From: Arcanobacterium sp. S3PF19
Lineage (GTDB): Bacteria; Actinomycetota; Actinomycetes; Actinomycetales; Actinomycetaceae
Assembly (NCBI RefSeq): GCF_000758825.1
Contig: NZ_JRMX01000011.1
Location: 56,538 to 120,537, forward strand
Length of the DNA: 64,000 nucleotides
Reading direction: 5' to 3'
Positions within the stretch are counted from its first letter, which is position 1. Each line of letters begins with the position of its first letter. The notes beneath the pieces were generated by a model. The model did not search any database and was not told the DNA's origin. It saw only the letters and a program-made list of their open reading frames with translations. The translations under genes were made by a program, and so were the position numbers. Of this stretch, positions 18,691 to 29,048 are shown in pieces.

Positions 18691-18999
18691 TCTCTTTCCT
18701 TTCACTTGACGGCAGGTTTCCTTCATAAAATTTTTACGTCAGAGACGCCGCAACCGTTCTTCGCATCTCACCTTTTGGTACGATAGTGCCACGAAGAAAG
18801 GTAGATAAATTCAAGCATGAAATCCGAAAGGCCCTGCAATGTTTCCAAATTGTGAGACGGCGGAAAGGCCGGCGGCGGGTGAAAACGGGCTTTCGTTTTT
18901 TTCGGTTCCGGACGTTTTTCCCGGTCCGTTTGGGCTTCTGCGCGGTAGAATCGGAGAGTAGGTATTCATTTCCGCACTATTTCATTTGGAGGAGTTAGC
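18691..18999. other. Divergent intergenic region between brnQ and fumC
   Basis: About 310 bp. It should carry both promoters. A TAGAAT at 18946-18951 is a possible fumC -10 but has no matching -35. A frame from 18786 to 18998 exists but lacks a ribosome site and any family resemblance, so it is not called. GGAGGAG just before 19000 is the fumC ribosome-binding site. Confidence 0.5.
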
Positions 19000-20409
19000 G
19001 TGGCAGAAAGCACTCGTATTGAATCTGACTCTATGGGCAACGTCGAGGTTGCCTCCGACCGTTACTGGGGCGCGCAGACAGAACGCTCCCTGCACAATTT
19101 CGATATCGGCCGTCCCACCTTTGTCTGGAACCGTCCGATGATTCGCGCTCTGGGAATTCTGAAGAAATCCGCGGCACTGGCAAACGCCGAATTGGGCGAA
19201 CTGCCGGGCGGCATTGCCGATCTGATCGCAAAAGCGGCAGACGAGGTTATTGCCGGCAAACTGGACGGGCATTTCCCGCTCGTCGTATTCCAAACGGGCT
19301 CCGGCACCCAGTCAAATATGAACGCCAACGAGGTTATTTCAAACCGTGCGATTGAACTGGCGGGAGGAACGCCGGGCACAAAAACCCCGGTTCACCCGAA
19401 CGACCACGTAAACCGCGGGCAGTCGTCAAACGACACCTTCCCCACCGCCATGCATATTGCGGTGGTGAGCGAACTGGCGAATATGTATCCGCGCGTGGAG
19501 CAGCTGCGCAACACACTGGCGAAGAAGGCCGCCGAATTCGACGGCGTAATCATGGTGGGCAGGACGCATCTGCAGGATGCCACCCCGATCCGTCTCGGAC
19601 AGGTAATTTCCGGCTGGGTTGCGCAAATCGACTTTGCCCTTGAGGCAATACGTTACGCCGACTCCCGGGCAAGAGAGCTGGCAATCGGCGGCACGGCCGT
19701 GGGAACGGGACTGAATGCGCATCCCAAATTCGGCAAACTGTGCGCGGAAAAAATTTCTACGGAAACGGGCATGGAATTTAAGCAGGCAGACAATCTGTTT
19801 GCGGCTCTCGGCGCGCACGACGCACTCGTTCTGGTTTCCGGCGCGCTGCGCGTTCTTGCCGACGCACTGATGAAGATTGCCAACGATGTGCGCTGGTATG
19901 CCTCCGGCCCGCGCAACGGTATCGGGGAGCTGCTTATCCCGGAGAACGAGCCCGGTTCCTCAATCATGCCGGGGAAGGTGAACCCGACGCAGTGCGAGGC
20001 AATGACGATGGTTGCCACCAAGGTATTTGGCAACGACGCCACCGTGGGTTTTGCCGGTTCCCAGGGCAACTTCCAGCTGAACGTGTTTAAACCGGTTATG
20101 GCATGGTGCGTGCTGGAGTCCATCAAACTGCTGGGCGACACCTGCGTGTCCTTCGATACGCACTGCGCCTACGGAATTGCCCCCAATTACGAGAAGATCA
20201 AAGCCAACCTGGAAACAAACCTGATGCAGGTGACGGCACTGAACAGGCATATCGGATACGACAAAGCTTCCAAGATTGCCAAGAACGCGCACCGGAAGGG
20301 GATTTCCCTGCGCGAATCGGCTTTGGAGCTGGGATATGTGACCGACGAAGAATTTGCGGCATGGGTTGTTCCCGCCGACATGACGCATCCCAGTGCGGCA
20401 GAAGAATAA
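19000..20409 (+). CDS. fumC: Class II fumarate hydratase
   Basis: 469 residues from a GTG start directly behind GGAGGAG. Iron-independent, homotetrameric fumarase of the TCA cycle. The family signature [11 protein letters not shown] lies near residue 320, with the mobile catalytic loop in it. [32 protein letters not shown] and the catalytic-His region [11 protein letters not shown] are intact. Followed by a palindromic terminator, so probably monocistronic. Confidence 0.97.
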   Translation: MAESTRIESDSMGNVEVASDRYWGAQTERSLHNFDIGRPTFVWNRPMIRALGILKKSAALANAELGELPGGIADLIAKAADEVIAGKLDGHFPLVVFQTGSGTQSNMNANEVISNRAIELAGGTPGTKTPVHPNDHVNRGQSSNDTFPTAMHIAVVSELANMYPRVEQLRNTLAKKAAEFDGVIMVGRTHLQDATPIRLGQVISGWVAQIDFALEAIRYADSRARELAIGGTAVGTGLNAHPKFGKLCAEKISTETGMEFKQADNLFAALGAHDALVLVSGALRVLADALMKIANDVRWYASGPRNGIGELLIPENEPGSSIMPGKVNPTQCEAMTMVATKVFGNDATVGFAGSQGNFQLNVFKPVMAWCVLESIKLLGDTCVSFDTHCAYGIAPNYEKIKANLETNLMQVTALNRHIGYDKASKIAKNAHRKGISLRESALELGYVTDEEFAAWVVPADMTHPSAAEE

Positions 20410-20430
20410 TCCGGTAAACCGGCAGACACC

Positions 20431-20454
20431 GCGGGCGGGGATATCCCCGCCCGC
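20431..20454 (+). terminator. Terminator of fumC
   Basis: Fully palindromic GC-rich stem with arms 20431-20441 and 20444-20454, followed by GTTTTACTTTTT; 22 bp after the stop codon. Confidence 0.88.
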
Positions 20455-20494
20455 GTTTTACTTTTTCCCGCGGCACTATACTATGCTTGACTTT

Positions 20495-21025
20495 ATGAAC
20501 AGCCGTGAACGCGAAGTACTGACATGGCAGGATTTCGGCATCGCAACCCGATCCCTGGCCCAAATGATCTACGATTCCGGCTGGATGCCGGATTTGGTTC
20601 TGGCAGTTGCCAGAGGAGGTCTGCTGCCGGGCGGCAGTATCGCCTATGCTTTGGGCGTAAAGGCCGTCGGCGCGGTAAACGTCGAATTTTATACCGATAT
20701 TGCCCAAACGCTCAGCTCCCCCGTCCTGATTCCGCCCCTAATGGATATGGCCTGCCTCGCGGGGAAAAAAGTGCTCGTGGCGGACGACGTGGCGGATTCC
20801 GGAAAAACACTGAAACTTGTGACGGATCTGATAAGCACGCCGGGCAGGGCACATTCCGGGCAGCGGAATTCCCTTCATGCGGCCGAAGTCAGATGTGCCA
20901 CGATTTACCGCAAAAGCCGCTCCGTGATCACACCGGATTACGTGTGGAGAAAAACGGACAAATGGATTAACTTCCCCTGGAGCACTCTTCCCCCGGTTGG
21001 CAGTCCGTCAAAAACGGGCGCCTAA
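20495..21025 (+). CDS. Phosphoribosyltransferase-domain protein
   Basis: 176 residues from ATG 20495; ATG 20483 is also in frame, but homologues start at the M-x-x-R-E-x-L-T-W point. Type I PRTase fold: hood region DLVLAVARGGLLPGGSIAYAL and PRPP-binding VLVADDVADSGKTL (about 91-104). The end, WRKTDKWINFPWS, is typical of the xanthine/hypoxanthine-type PRTases of actinobacteria. A short insert (about 113-128) precedes AEVRCATIY. No Shine-Dalgarno is visible; a TATACT at 20477-20482 would allow a near-leaderless mRNA. Exact base specificity is uncertain. Confidence 0.78.
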   Translation: MNSREREVLTWQDFGIATRSLAQMIYDSGWMPDLVLAVARGGLLPGGSIAYALGVKAVGAVNVEFYTDIAQTLSSPVLIPPLMDMACLAGKKVLVADDVADSGKTLKLVTDLISTPGRAHSGQRNSLHAAEVRCATIYRKSRSVITPDYVWRKTDKWINFPWSTLPPVGSPSKTGA

Positions 21026-21141
21026 TCCCCTGCCGGATGTGGTTTTGCTTAAAATTTTAAATAACTTGATTCGCTCTATTTATCTCCCCCGGCTATTTTG
21101 GTAACATCAATGTTGCGTAAATAAGAGGGAGAAAGGGCGAG

Positions 21142-22557
21142 ATGGCCGGGACACACGTAGTAATCGTCGGATCGGGATTTGCGGGCCTGAAAGCCGCACA
21201 GGAACTACGCAAAACGAAAGCGGACATAACACTGATCGCAAAGACGGGGCACCACCTGTTCCAACCCCTGCTGTATCAGGTGGCCACGGGAATTCTGTCC
21301 GAAGGGGAAATCGCACCGAGCACCAGGGAAATCCTAAAACGGCAGAAAAACGTGGAAGTCCAGCTCGGCCTGGTGGAAGATATCGACGTCGCCGGGCGCA
21401 GGGTTCTTTGGCGCAACCACAACACAAATTACGAAACGCCGTACGATATTTTAATTCTCGCCGCGGGCGCCGGACAGTCATACTTCGGAAACGACCGGTT
21501 TGCCGTCTTCGCTCCCGGCATGAAAACGATTGACGACGCACTTGAGCTGCGCGCCAGAATTTTTAACGCGTTTGAAAAAGCGGAAAACGAAACGGATCCG
21601 GAAGAAAAGCAGAAACTGCTCACTTTTGCCGTTGTGGGAGCAGGCCCGACAGGCGTGGAAATGGCCGGCCAGATCCGCGAGCTGGCAACACATACGCTGC
21701 GGCACGAATTCAGAAAAATAGATCCGTGCCGGGCCCGCGTGATCCTCATCGACGGCGCCCCCTACCCGCTTCCGGCGTTCGGGGAAAAACTGGGGCAAAA
21801 AACGCGCAGGGAACTGGAAAAACTGGGCGTGGAAACAATAATGGACGCTTTCGTAACCGACCTGGACAAAGACCATCTGACACTGAAGAAAAAAGACGGC
21901 ACCGTAACTCGGATAGCCTCCTGCTGCAAAGTCTGGGCAGCGGGCGTGCAGGCAAGCGAACTGGGGAAAATTATCGCCGCACAGACAGGCGCGCAGCTGG
22001 ACCGCGCGGGAAGAGTGATCGTGGGGGAAGATCTTACCGTGAAAGACCATCCCGAAATTTTCGTGCTCGGCGACATGATGAGTGTGCCGGGCGTGCCGGG
22101 CGTGGCCCAGGGCGCAATCCAGTCCGCCAAATTTGCGGCACGGATAATAAAAGCCCGAATGGCAGGCAAATCCGCGCGTGAAGGGCAGAAAGAAAAATTC
22201 AGGTACCGCGACAAAGGCTCAATGGCCACCATTGCCCGGTTTAAGGCCGTGGTAAAAATAGGAAAACTGAAGTTTACCGGCTTCCCCGCCTGGGCGGCGT
22301 GGTGTTTCCTGCATCTGCTGTATATAGTCGGATTCAAAAACCAGATAGGCACCCTCGTGAGCTGGTTTATCTCCTTTGTCAGCAGCGCGCGTTCCGAACG
22401 AACCACCACAAACCAGCAGCTCGTGGGCAGACTGGCTCTTGAACAGCTCGGGGCACATTCCTCCGGAAAACTGGTCGGCGGGGAGCTGGAAGCGGAAAAA
22501 CCCGTTTCGCCGGGCGCAGGGAAAACGGAAAGCGAAACCAAAAAGAACGGGAAATAG
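21142..22557 (+). CDS. ndh: Type II NADH dehydrogenase
   Basis: 471 residues. Single-subunit, non-proton-pumping NADH:quinone oxidoreductase at the inner face of the membrane. FAD-binding GSGFAG at residues 10-15, NADH-binding GAGPTG near 167-172, the quinone-site region FQPLLYQVATG (about 47-57), and FVLGDMM. The C-terminal hydrophobic segment around WCFLHLLYIVGF anchors it to the membrane. Preceded by GAGGGAGAAAGG. The tail (about 430-471) is charged and low in complexity. The AT-rich restriction island begins 120 bp downstream. Confidence 0.92.
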   Translation: MAGTHVVIVGSGFAGLKAAQELRKTKADITLIAKTGHHLFQPLLYQVATGILSEGEIAPSTREILKRQKNVEVQLGLVEDIDVAGRRVLWRNHNTNYETPYDILILAAGAGQSYFGNDRFAVFAPGMKTIDDALELRARIFNAFEKAENETDPEEKQKLLTFAVVGAGPTGVEMAGQIRELATHTLRHEFRKIDPCRARVILIDGAPYPLPAFGEKLGQKTRRELEKLGVETIMDAFVTDLDKDHLTLKKKDGTVTRIASCCKVWAAGVQASELGKIIAAQTGAQLDRAGRVIVGEDLTVKDHPEIFVLGDMMSVPGVPGVAQGAIQSAKFAARIIKARMAGKSAREGQKEKFRYRDKGSMATIARFKAVVKIGKLKFTGFPAWAAWCFLHLLYIVGFKNQIGTLVSWFISFVSSARSERTTTNQQLVGRLALEQLGAHSSGKLVGGELEAEKPVSPGAGKTESETKKNGK

Positions 22558-22676
22558 GGGTGTTCCTTAAGGGATTAAAAGGAAAACCGACCATGCAAGA
22601 ATAGAGATACTCTGTGTGGCCGTTTTCTTATACTCAAGTACCGAAATGGTGTGTGAGGTTGGTTATAATATTTCAG

Positions 22677-25600
22677 TTAAGCAACTTCTCTATATCGAGT
22701 GTAAGCATATTCATAAATTTGCTGACGGCACATAGAGATACTAACCTCATCGTAACATCCCGGCAATTCTTCCCAAAGAGTATCGCGGATAAGATTATCA
22801 ATAGCTGCTTTTGTTTCTTGCTTATCTGCCCAATGGTCAAATTCAGAAATTTTATTTTTTATTTTCTGCAGAAGTGTTACTGCAACTTCCTTTAACTTCT
22901 TGATGTCCGCTTTGCTCAGATTGTCACGGAACAACATATCATAAAGAGAAAGCTCTTCATCACTTGTAAATCCTTCACGGACATAGCGTTGTTCTTCATG
23001 ACTCATTTGATTAGCCAAATCCATCAAATCCATGAAAGTCTTCTCAATAGTGGCTCTGTCCTGCTCACTATTATAATCATCGATAATTTGCTGATAGCGT
23101 TCGTAGTAGTTAATACGATCAGGATTAGCAAAAAGCATATTGTCAAGTTTTTGCCGTATTGCTTCCTCTAAATCCCTTAGAAGTAGATTTCTTTTCTTAA
23201 CCTTTTCAAATTCTCTGCGAAGGAGGTCAAAGTTAATTGCACTGATATCAAATCTGCGTGGTTCTTCACACGTTGTAGTAGGTGCATGCTGAATCTCAAC
23301 ATACGAACTTATAATTCCATTGATTTCAATCATAAGGTCAGTGGTATTGATGTGTTTACGTTTTTTCTGTAACTCAGCATAGATAGCGGCAATAGCTTCA
23401 TACTGCTTACGCGTATGACCATTGATATCATCTCTGTCGGTATATTTGATTAGACGATTCAATTCAGATGCATATGTAGTATATGTTCTCTTATCTTCAA
23501 TCGAACCGCATACTGCATTCGCTGCCTCCTGAAGATACGATAATTTCTTAAAGTCATAAGCATTGATGAGCGTTTCCAAATTAAAATCGTGCTTACTTAA
23601 GAATTCATCTGCTTTATCAATAATTTCGATAATACGGGCAATAAGTTCGTCCTTATCTACTGTAGGATCTGAACCACTATTTCCGCCTGCATTAGCAGTA
23701 TAATCTGCAAGAGCTTTTCTTAAAGCTTTTACGATTCCAATATAATCTATAATTAAGCCATTGCTTTTACCTTCGCTTACACGATTGGCACGTGCTATGG
23801 TCTGCATAAGTGTATGAGCCTTTAATGGCTTATCGAGATATAGGCATGAAAGGCACTTAACATCAAAGCCGGTAAGCCACATTGCACATACAAATACGAC
23901 GCGCAGCGGATTTTTGGCATCCTTAAATTCTTTATCTAACTCACGTTTTTCCATCTTAGTACGGTGAGTCTTTATGTCTAAATTCCACTTTTTGAATGTT
24001 TGGATTTCGTTCTGTTCCTGACTGATTACAACAGCCATCTCAGTTTCTTCCATCCATTTGATTTTTCTTTCAAGTTCAAAAATCTCTTGTTGACTAGCAT
24101 CTTTCAAACTTGCTTTTAAGGTTTTGATTTCTGCTTTCCAATATTGTTGAACATAATTATACATACGAACACAGGTAACTTTGTTTAAGCAAACGAACAT
24201 GGCTTTTCCGCTTGTCCACAAATCAGAGTAGTGATGCACAAAGTCACGCGCAATAGATTTCAATCTGGGTTCGGCTATGAGCAAGTGTATCTCTTTTGCA
24301 AACTCAGTTTCTAGCTTATCCTGTTGGTCAACATCAAGGTCAGCATTTTCAATAGCATCAAGAATTTGATTTGTGATTTCAGGATTGTGTAAATCAACAA
24401 TCTTTTCTCCACGATTCTCATAGTAAAGTGGTACAGTAGCACCATCTTCAACGGCTCTTTTAAAGTCATAGACTGATACATAACCACCAAAAGTACGAGC
24501 AGTTATATTATCACTTGAAAGTAATGGCGTACCTGTAAATCCAATACGTGCAGCAGTAGGAAGCAATTTCATCATATTATCAGCAAAGATACCATACTGG
24601 CTGCGATGTGCTTCATCCGACATAATAATGATATCGTGATCAGGATAGATAGGCTTTTCATTCGGTTTATTAAACTTCTGTATCAAAGTGAAGATAAAGC
24701 TTGGATTTCCATGTAGTTTTTTAACAAGGTCATCTCCACTTGTAGCTATAAATTGAGACGCCTTTATATCTTTACCAAGAAGTCCACAATTCTCAAAGGT
24801 ATCACTAATCTGCGTATTAAGTTCATCACGGTCTGTAAGAATAACGAAGGTTGGTGTTCCTTCCATTTTTCTTCGTATCTTTTTTGCAAAGAGTACCATT
24901 GAATAGCTCTTACCTGAACCCTGTGTATGCCAGAACACGCCAAGCTTACCATTATTAAGCTTTCTTTCGGCATAAGCTTTCATAGCTTCGTTCACACCAA
25001 GATATTGATGGTTACGAGCAAGTATCTTTGCAGTGTGACCATTAGAATGGTCATATAGGATAAAATTCTCAAATAAATCAAGGAAGTTTTCTTTCTTACA
25101 GATACCACGAAGCATCGTTTCAAGAGCAACACTTCCTTGGTCTTGTTCGGCAAGACGCTTCCATTCATGGAAGAATTCAAACTTACTGCCAAGTGTACCA
25201 ACCTTAGCCTCTGTTCCATTTGAAAACATAATGAATGCATTGTAGTAGAACAAGTGTGGAATGGTGTCCTGATAATCGGTGTAGTTATCGTCATAGGCAT
25301 TTTGAACATCCACAGTATTCTTCTTAAGTTCTACAAAGAGAAGTGGAATACCATTTACAAAGCCTACAATGTCAGTTCTTCTGCGATATAAATCTCCATG
25401 AATCTTAAGTTCTTTTATTGCAAGAAAATAGTTGTTATCAGGATTTTTAAAATCAATCACTGCAGCCTTTTTTGTTTCAGTCTGCCCATTTGGCTTTTTA
25501 ACAGTAACCGGAATACCATCACGAATTAAAAAATATTTTTCTTCGTTTACCTGGAGCAGTGAAGAAGTAGACAATCTCTTTTCTAAAACCTGCTGCGCCT

Positions 25601-25820
25601 CAATAATCTGATTTTCATTGATCCAGGGATTAAACTTTTTAAGTGCCTCTTTAAAATAACGAACAAGCAGAATATCTTTATAGCTTTCTCGACCGAAAGT
25701 GCCATTTTTACCTAGGACTTCTGTATTATGGGCAAATCGAACATCCCAGCCTAGTTCATCACGCAGTAAGTTACCTGCACTTTCCTGCACAAGGATATTC
25801 TCCGAATAATCATAACTCAT
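22677..25820 (-). CDS. hsdR: Type I restriction enzyme, R subunit
   Basis: 1047 residues, full length for HsdR. The N-terminal PD-(D/E)xK nuclease domain shows PLLFVELKK (about 155-163). The SF2 translocase has Walker A GSGKSYSM (about 300-307), the DEAH-type box SDEAHRSQYG (about 402-411), then GFTGTPLL and the C-terminal helicase block with FVCAMWLTGFD and QTIARANRV. It cleaves DNA away from the recognition site when the HsdM/HsdS complex meets unmethylated sites. The gene is strikingly AT-rich with Lys/Asn/Ile-heavy codons, unlike its neighbours. Last gene of an xre-hsdM-hsdS-hsdR operon. Confidence 0.96.
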   Translation of the reverse strand: MSYDYSENILVQESAGNLLRDELGWDVRFAHNTEVLGKNGTFGRESYKDILLVRYFKEALKKFNPWINENQIIEAQQVLEKRLSTSSLLQVNEEKYFLIRDGIPVTVKKPNGQTETKKAAVIDFKNPDNNYFLAIKELKIHGDLYRRRTDIVGFVNGIPLLFVELKKNTVDVQNAYDDNYTDYQDTIPHLFYYNAFIMFSNGTEAKVGTLGSKFEFFHEWKRLAEQDQGSVALETMLRGICKKENFLDLFENFILYDHSNGHTAKILARNHQYLGVNEAMKAYAERKLNNGKLGVFWHTQGSGKSYSMVLFAKKIRRKMEGTPTFVILTDRDELNTQISDTFENCGLLGKDIKASQFIATSGDDLVKKLHGNPSFIFTLIQKFNKPNEKPIYPDHDIIIMSDEAHRSQYGIFADNMMKLLPTAARIGFTGTPLLSSDNITARTFGGYVSVYDFKRAVEDGATVPLYYENRGEKIVDLHNPEITNQILDAIENADLDVDQQDKLETEFAKEIHLLIAEPRLKSIARDFVHHYSDLWTSGKAMFVCLNKVTCVRMYNYVQQYWKAEIKTLKASLKDASQQEIFELERKIKWMEETEMAVVISQEQNEIQTFKKWNLDIKTHRTKMEKRELDKEFKDAKNPLRVVFVCAMWLTGFDVKCLSCLYLDKPLKAHTLMQTIARANRVSEGKSNGLIIDYIGIVKALRKALADYTANAGGNSGSDPTVDKDELIARIIEIIDKADEFLSKHDFNLETLINAYDFKKLSYLQEAANAVCGSIEDKRTYTTYASELNRLIKYTDRDDINGHTRKQYEAIAAIYAELQKKRKHINTTDLMIEINGIISSYVEIQHAPTTTCEEPRRFDISAINFDLLRREFEKVKKRNLLLRDLEEAIRQKLDNMLFANPDRINYYERYQQIIDDYNSEQDRATIEKTFMDLMDLANQMSHEEQRYVREGFTSDEELSLYDMLFRDNLSKADIKKLKEVAVTLLQKIKNKISEFDHWADKQETKAAIDNLIRDTLWEELPGCYDEVSISMCRQQIYEYAYTRYREVA

Positions 25821-25832
25821 TTGGCACCTTCT

Positions 25833-27020
25833 TCACACTTCGATTTCTCCACTCATTAATTTAGGTAATAAGCGGTCACGGGCCTGAGTAGATACAAGTA
25901 TTCCTTTTGATAGTGCTAATATATTATTAAAAATAGGTTTGCAAAATCCATTGTATCTCTTAACCAAATCTTCTGTAGGATACAGAACATGAATGTTGCT
26001 AAATTTAGTTTTGTTTACATTTGTCATTGTTGCACCATTACTACCCACACCATCAAGCAATGTTTTAATTCTTTTCATTGATTCATAAAAGAAATAAAGA
26101 TCATTATCATTATATAAAACCACAGAATTAATCTGTTGATTGGTTTGGCAAGGTTCAACTGCTATATTTACTAAACCTACTGTTGCAATGCATGACACTA
26201 TAACTGAATTTACAGGTAAGTATTTATTCCTCTGAGCATCTGCTCCTGCTTTAGTTAAAGTCTTTTCTGTTACTAAAGGAAAAACTTTCCCATGCATATC
26301 TGGAATTGTAACAAATGGAATACTACCACAATAATATTCAGTTTTTGATGTAGACGGTGTTTTTCCCGTTATAACCTCACCAAATTCATCAACTCGTTTA
26401 TATGTCCATCCCTCAGGCACACCATCGACAATCTTCACATCTTCATATCCTGGAAAATGCAAATCAACAAACCATTCCTTGTAAAGTCTCTGAGCTGCTT
26501 CTTCGAGAAGTTTGATTTGCTTTTGGTTGTTTTCAATCAAATCATCATAAGTTGATAAATTTTCAACTACAATATTTTGTTGTTCCAAATCTAATTTTGG
26601 TATTTCAATCTCCTCGATTGCATCTTTATTAAGCTCTATTTGATTTGTGGATCCCTTTCCTAAAGATTCTATATATTTTTCTAAAGAAGATAGCCAATAA
26701 TAAAGAAACTTTGAATTATAATTTTCACATCTTAATATTGTTACGTGAGAATCCACATACGTATAAGAAGCATCTTTATCCACGTAAGCAACTCTACCCA
26801 ATGTTCCTGTTCCTGTAGAGTTAATTAATATATCTCCTTGCTTAACTTTTTTTTCTTCATTATATTTTTTGTGAATATCTGTATACTTAATATACTCATA
26901 ATTAACTTTTCCATCCCTTATACATTTTTGATTAACGACAGCGTAGCCATTCTCGACTACATATTTGGGAGTGATTCCTCTCCTTATATAAGTAGAAATA
27001 TCGCCAATTTTCATCTTCAT
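25833..27020 (-). CDS. hsdS: Type I restriction enzyme, specificity subunit
   Basis: 395 residues with the two-TRD layout. TRD1 spans about 1-150 (ending ELNKDAIEEIEIPKL-type). A central conserved helix contains NNQKQIKLLEEAAQRLYKEWFVDLHFPG (split here only by description, about 178-205). TRD2 spans about 210-360, followed by the closing helix LLPKLMSGEI. HsdS decides the bipartite DNA target for both methylation and cleavage; the target cannot be read from sequence. Start overlaps the hsdM stop by 4 bp, and 12 bp separate it from hsdR. Confidence 0.93.
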   Translation of the reverse strand: MKMKIGDISTYIRRGITPKYVVENGYAVVNQKCIRDGKVNYEYIKYTDIHKKYNEEKKVKQGDILINSTGTGTLGRVAYVDKDASYTYVDSHVTILRCENYNSKFLYYWLSSLEKYIESLGKGSTNQIELNKDAIEEIEIPKLDLEQQNIVVENLSTYDDLIENNQKQIKLLEEAAQRLYKEWFVDLHFPGYEDVKIVDGVPEGWTYKRVDEFGEVITGKTPSTSKTEYYCGSIPFVTIPDMHGKVFPLVTEKTLTKAGADAQRNKYLPVNSVIVSCIATVGLVNIAVEPCQTNQQINSVVLYNDNDLYFFYESMKRIKTLLDGVGSNGATMTNVNKTKFSNIHVLYPTEDLVKRYNGFCKPIFNNILALSKGILVSTQARDRLLPKLMSGEIEV

Positions 27021-28837
27021 AACCCCATCTCCTTCAAATTCTGTGAGATGGTGTCCATCAAGTCGTTTGATTCTGCTTGTAGAGTAAGAAGTTCTTTGTG
27101 GATTTCGGTCATACGTTCTTCAAAGTCTACGCCATCATCTTTAACGGGTGCCACGCCGACATAGGCTCCGGGAGTCAGCGACCAGTCCTTTTCTTCGATC
27201 TCAGAAAGGGATGCTATTTTACAAAGACCAGGAACATCGGCATAGACGCCTTCACCGAATTTTTCATATAGCCAGTTTGCTTCCTTCGCTATTGTGAGCA
27301 TATCGGTAAGTTCTGCGAGCTTTATATCATAAGCTTCCTGGGTCTTTTTCTTTTCACGATTTTCAGCCGCTTCGACTGCTTTCTTTGCTTCTAAGCGGAG
27401 CGCTTTTGCCTTCTCTGATAATTCATGTACCTGCTCTACAAAAGCTTTATCACTACCTAGGGCAGAACGATATTCATTAAGAAGGGCAGAGTATTTATCA
27501 ATCTCTCCACGATAAAGCCATACAATGGCATTCATATTTTTAAGTTGCCATTCAGACCATTCGTTAAGCGTGCGGTCAACGACTGTATAATAATTTCTGG
27601 CATCGATGAAAAGAACCTTGTCCTTGATAGAATCAGCTTTTCTCTTATCAAAGAACCAAAGAGAACAAGGCAATGATTTGGTATAGAAAAAGTTATTACC
27701 CACACTAATCATGGCGTCTACATGACCTGTTTTAACAAGTTTTTCTCGGATAATTTTATCTTTGCCTTGACTATCGGTAGCAGATGAAGCCATAACAAAA
27801 CCTGCACGGCCTGTTTCGTTAAGGTAACTATAGAAGTACGAAATCCAAAGATAATTAGCGTTTCCAACTTCTTTGTTTTTATTAATGCTTGGCATACCAA
27901 AAGGCAAGCGCTTTGCACTTTCACATGATTCTGCTTTTACCTTATCTACATTAAAAGGTGGATTTGCCATTACATAATCGCAACAACTATCAAGGTTGTG
28001 CGCATCGTGATAAAAGCTATTTGCTTCGTCACCGGATTTAATAACACCTGTAAGTCCATGAACTGCCATATTCATAAGACAAAGCTGAGCGTTATATTCA
28101 ACCTTCTCCTGGCCATAAAAAGTCATGGTGCTGTTAGCATTCATGCCTGCAGCATTTACAAAATCCCCAGACTGAATGAACATACCACCAGAACCACAAG
28201 CAGGATCTAATAAGACTCCACTTTTAGGCTCGATAATATTAACAATCATCTTTACAAGAGACTTAGGCGTAAAGAAAACACCATCATCTGATGCGATATT
28301 CTTTGCAAATTTATTTAAAAAGTATTCATAGATTCTTCCGATAATGTCTCCGCCGACTTCATCAAGTGCAGAATTATTAAATATACGAAGAAGCTCTGAT
28401 AAAATCTCGTCCGAGAAGTCGGTATAGCTTTTAGGAAGCACGCCAACTAACTGTTCGCTCTGATCTTCGATGAGCTGCATCGTATTGTTAACCACTTCTC
28501 CTAAACTATTCATGCTGTGACCGTCTTTGTTAACAAGTCCAGCAGAAGAAATATCTTCGGGAAGATTTAACAAATAATCATACTGTGCTTCTTTAGGAAG
28601 ATATAACGCACTCTTAGCTGCAAAGTCACTTGCTTCAACAGGCATAACTCGACCACCACGAGATGGGCGTCCTTTTAAGATTTCTGCTTCAACCATCTTG
28701 TATCTGCTATAGGCGTAGCGTAGGAAAATAAGTCCAAGCACAGGCATACAATATTGATTTGATGTTAGCTTGGAACCTGCACGTAATACATCAGCAGATT
28801 CCCATAATTCTGATTCAAGTTTTCTTAAATTAATCAT
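27017..28837 (-). CDS. hsdM: Type I restriction enzyme, DNA adenine methyltransferase subunit
   Basis: 606 residues from ATG 28837, behind GGAGGA; the frame extends 24 codons upstream over the regulator gene and is not used. N6-adenine methylase: SAM-binding LLDPACGSGGMF (about 205-216) and catalytic MANPPFN (about 285-291). A Glu/Lys-rich helical insert (about 475-520, KALRLEAKKAVEAAE-like) precedes the C-terminal helices that contact HsdS. Start overlaps the small regulator gene by 8 bp. Confidence 0.95.
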   Translation of the reverse strand: MINLRKLESELWESADVLRAGSKLTSNQYCMPVLGLIFLRYAYSRYKMVEAEILKGRPSRGGRVMPVEASDFAAKSALYLPKEAQYDYLLNLPEDISSAGLVNKDGHSMNSLGEVVNNTMQLIEDQSEQLVGVLPKSYTDFSDEILSELLRIFNNSALDEVGGDIIGRIYEYFLNKFAKNIASDDGVFFTPKSLVKMIVNIIEPKSGVLLDPACGSGGMFIQSGDFVNAAGMNANSTMTFYGQEKVEYNAQLCLMNMAVHGLTGVIKSGDEANSFYHDAHNLDSCCDYVMANPPFNVDKVKAESCESAKRLPFGMPSINKNKEVGNANYLWISYFYSYLNETGRAGFVMASSATDSQGKDKIIREKLVKTGHVDAMISVGNNFFYTKSLPCSLWFFDKRKADSIKDKVLFIDARNYYTVVDRTLNEWSEWQLKNMNAIVWLYRGEIDKYSALLNEYRSALGSDKAFVEQVHELSEKAKALRLEAKKAVEAAENREKKKTQEAYDIKLAELTDMLTIAKEANWLYEKFGEGVYADVPGLCKIASLSEIEEKDWSLTPGAYVGVAPVKDDGVDFEERMTEIHKELLTLQAESNDLMDTISQNLKEMGL

Positions 28838-29048
28838 TTGATTTTTCCTCCGCTGTAAATTCCAAAATATCGTTGGGCGTGCAGTGTAGTGCTCTACAGA
28901 TACTTTCAACTTTTTCCAGTGATATATATTGCCCGGTGCGTAGTTTCGTAATAATGTTGGCGGAAATATTGCTCATTCTCATTAAGTCCCGATTGGAAAT
29001 ATCTTCTTCAATCATGCGGTGTAAGAGTTTTTTATAACTAACAGCCAT
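28830..29048 (-). CDS. Small XRE/Cro-family HTH regulator of the restriction operon
   Basis: 72 residues, essentially one helix-turn-helix domain: the HTH is around 17-55 (DISNRDLMRMSNISANIITKL, then ISLEKVESICRAL). The closing ALHCTPNDILEF is typical of small YozG/Xre-like regulators. It overlaps the start of hsdM by 8 bp and is first in the operon, so it is a likely autoregulator or controller protein that delays restriction until methylation is established. Same AT-rich composition as the hsd genes. Confidence 0.88.
   Translation of the reverse strand: MAVSYKKLLHRMIEEDISNRDLMRMSNISANIITKLRTGQYISLEKVESICRALHCTPNDILEFTAEEKSND

Noticed and set aside
18786..18998. 70-codon frame before fumC
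   Set aside because: Very Arg/Phe-rich, no ribosome site, overlaps the fumC promoter area.
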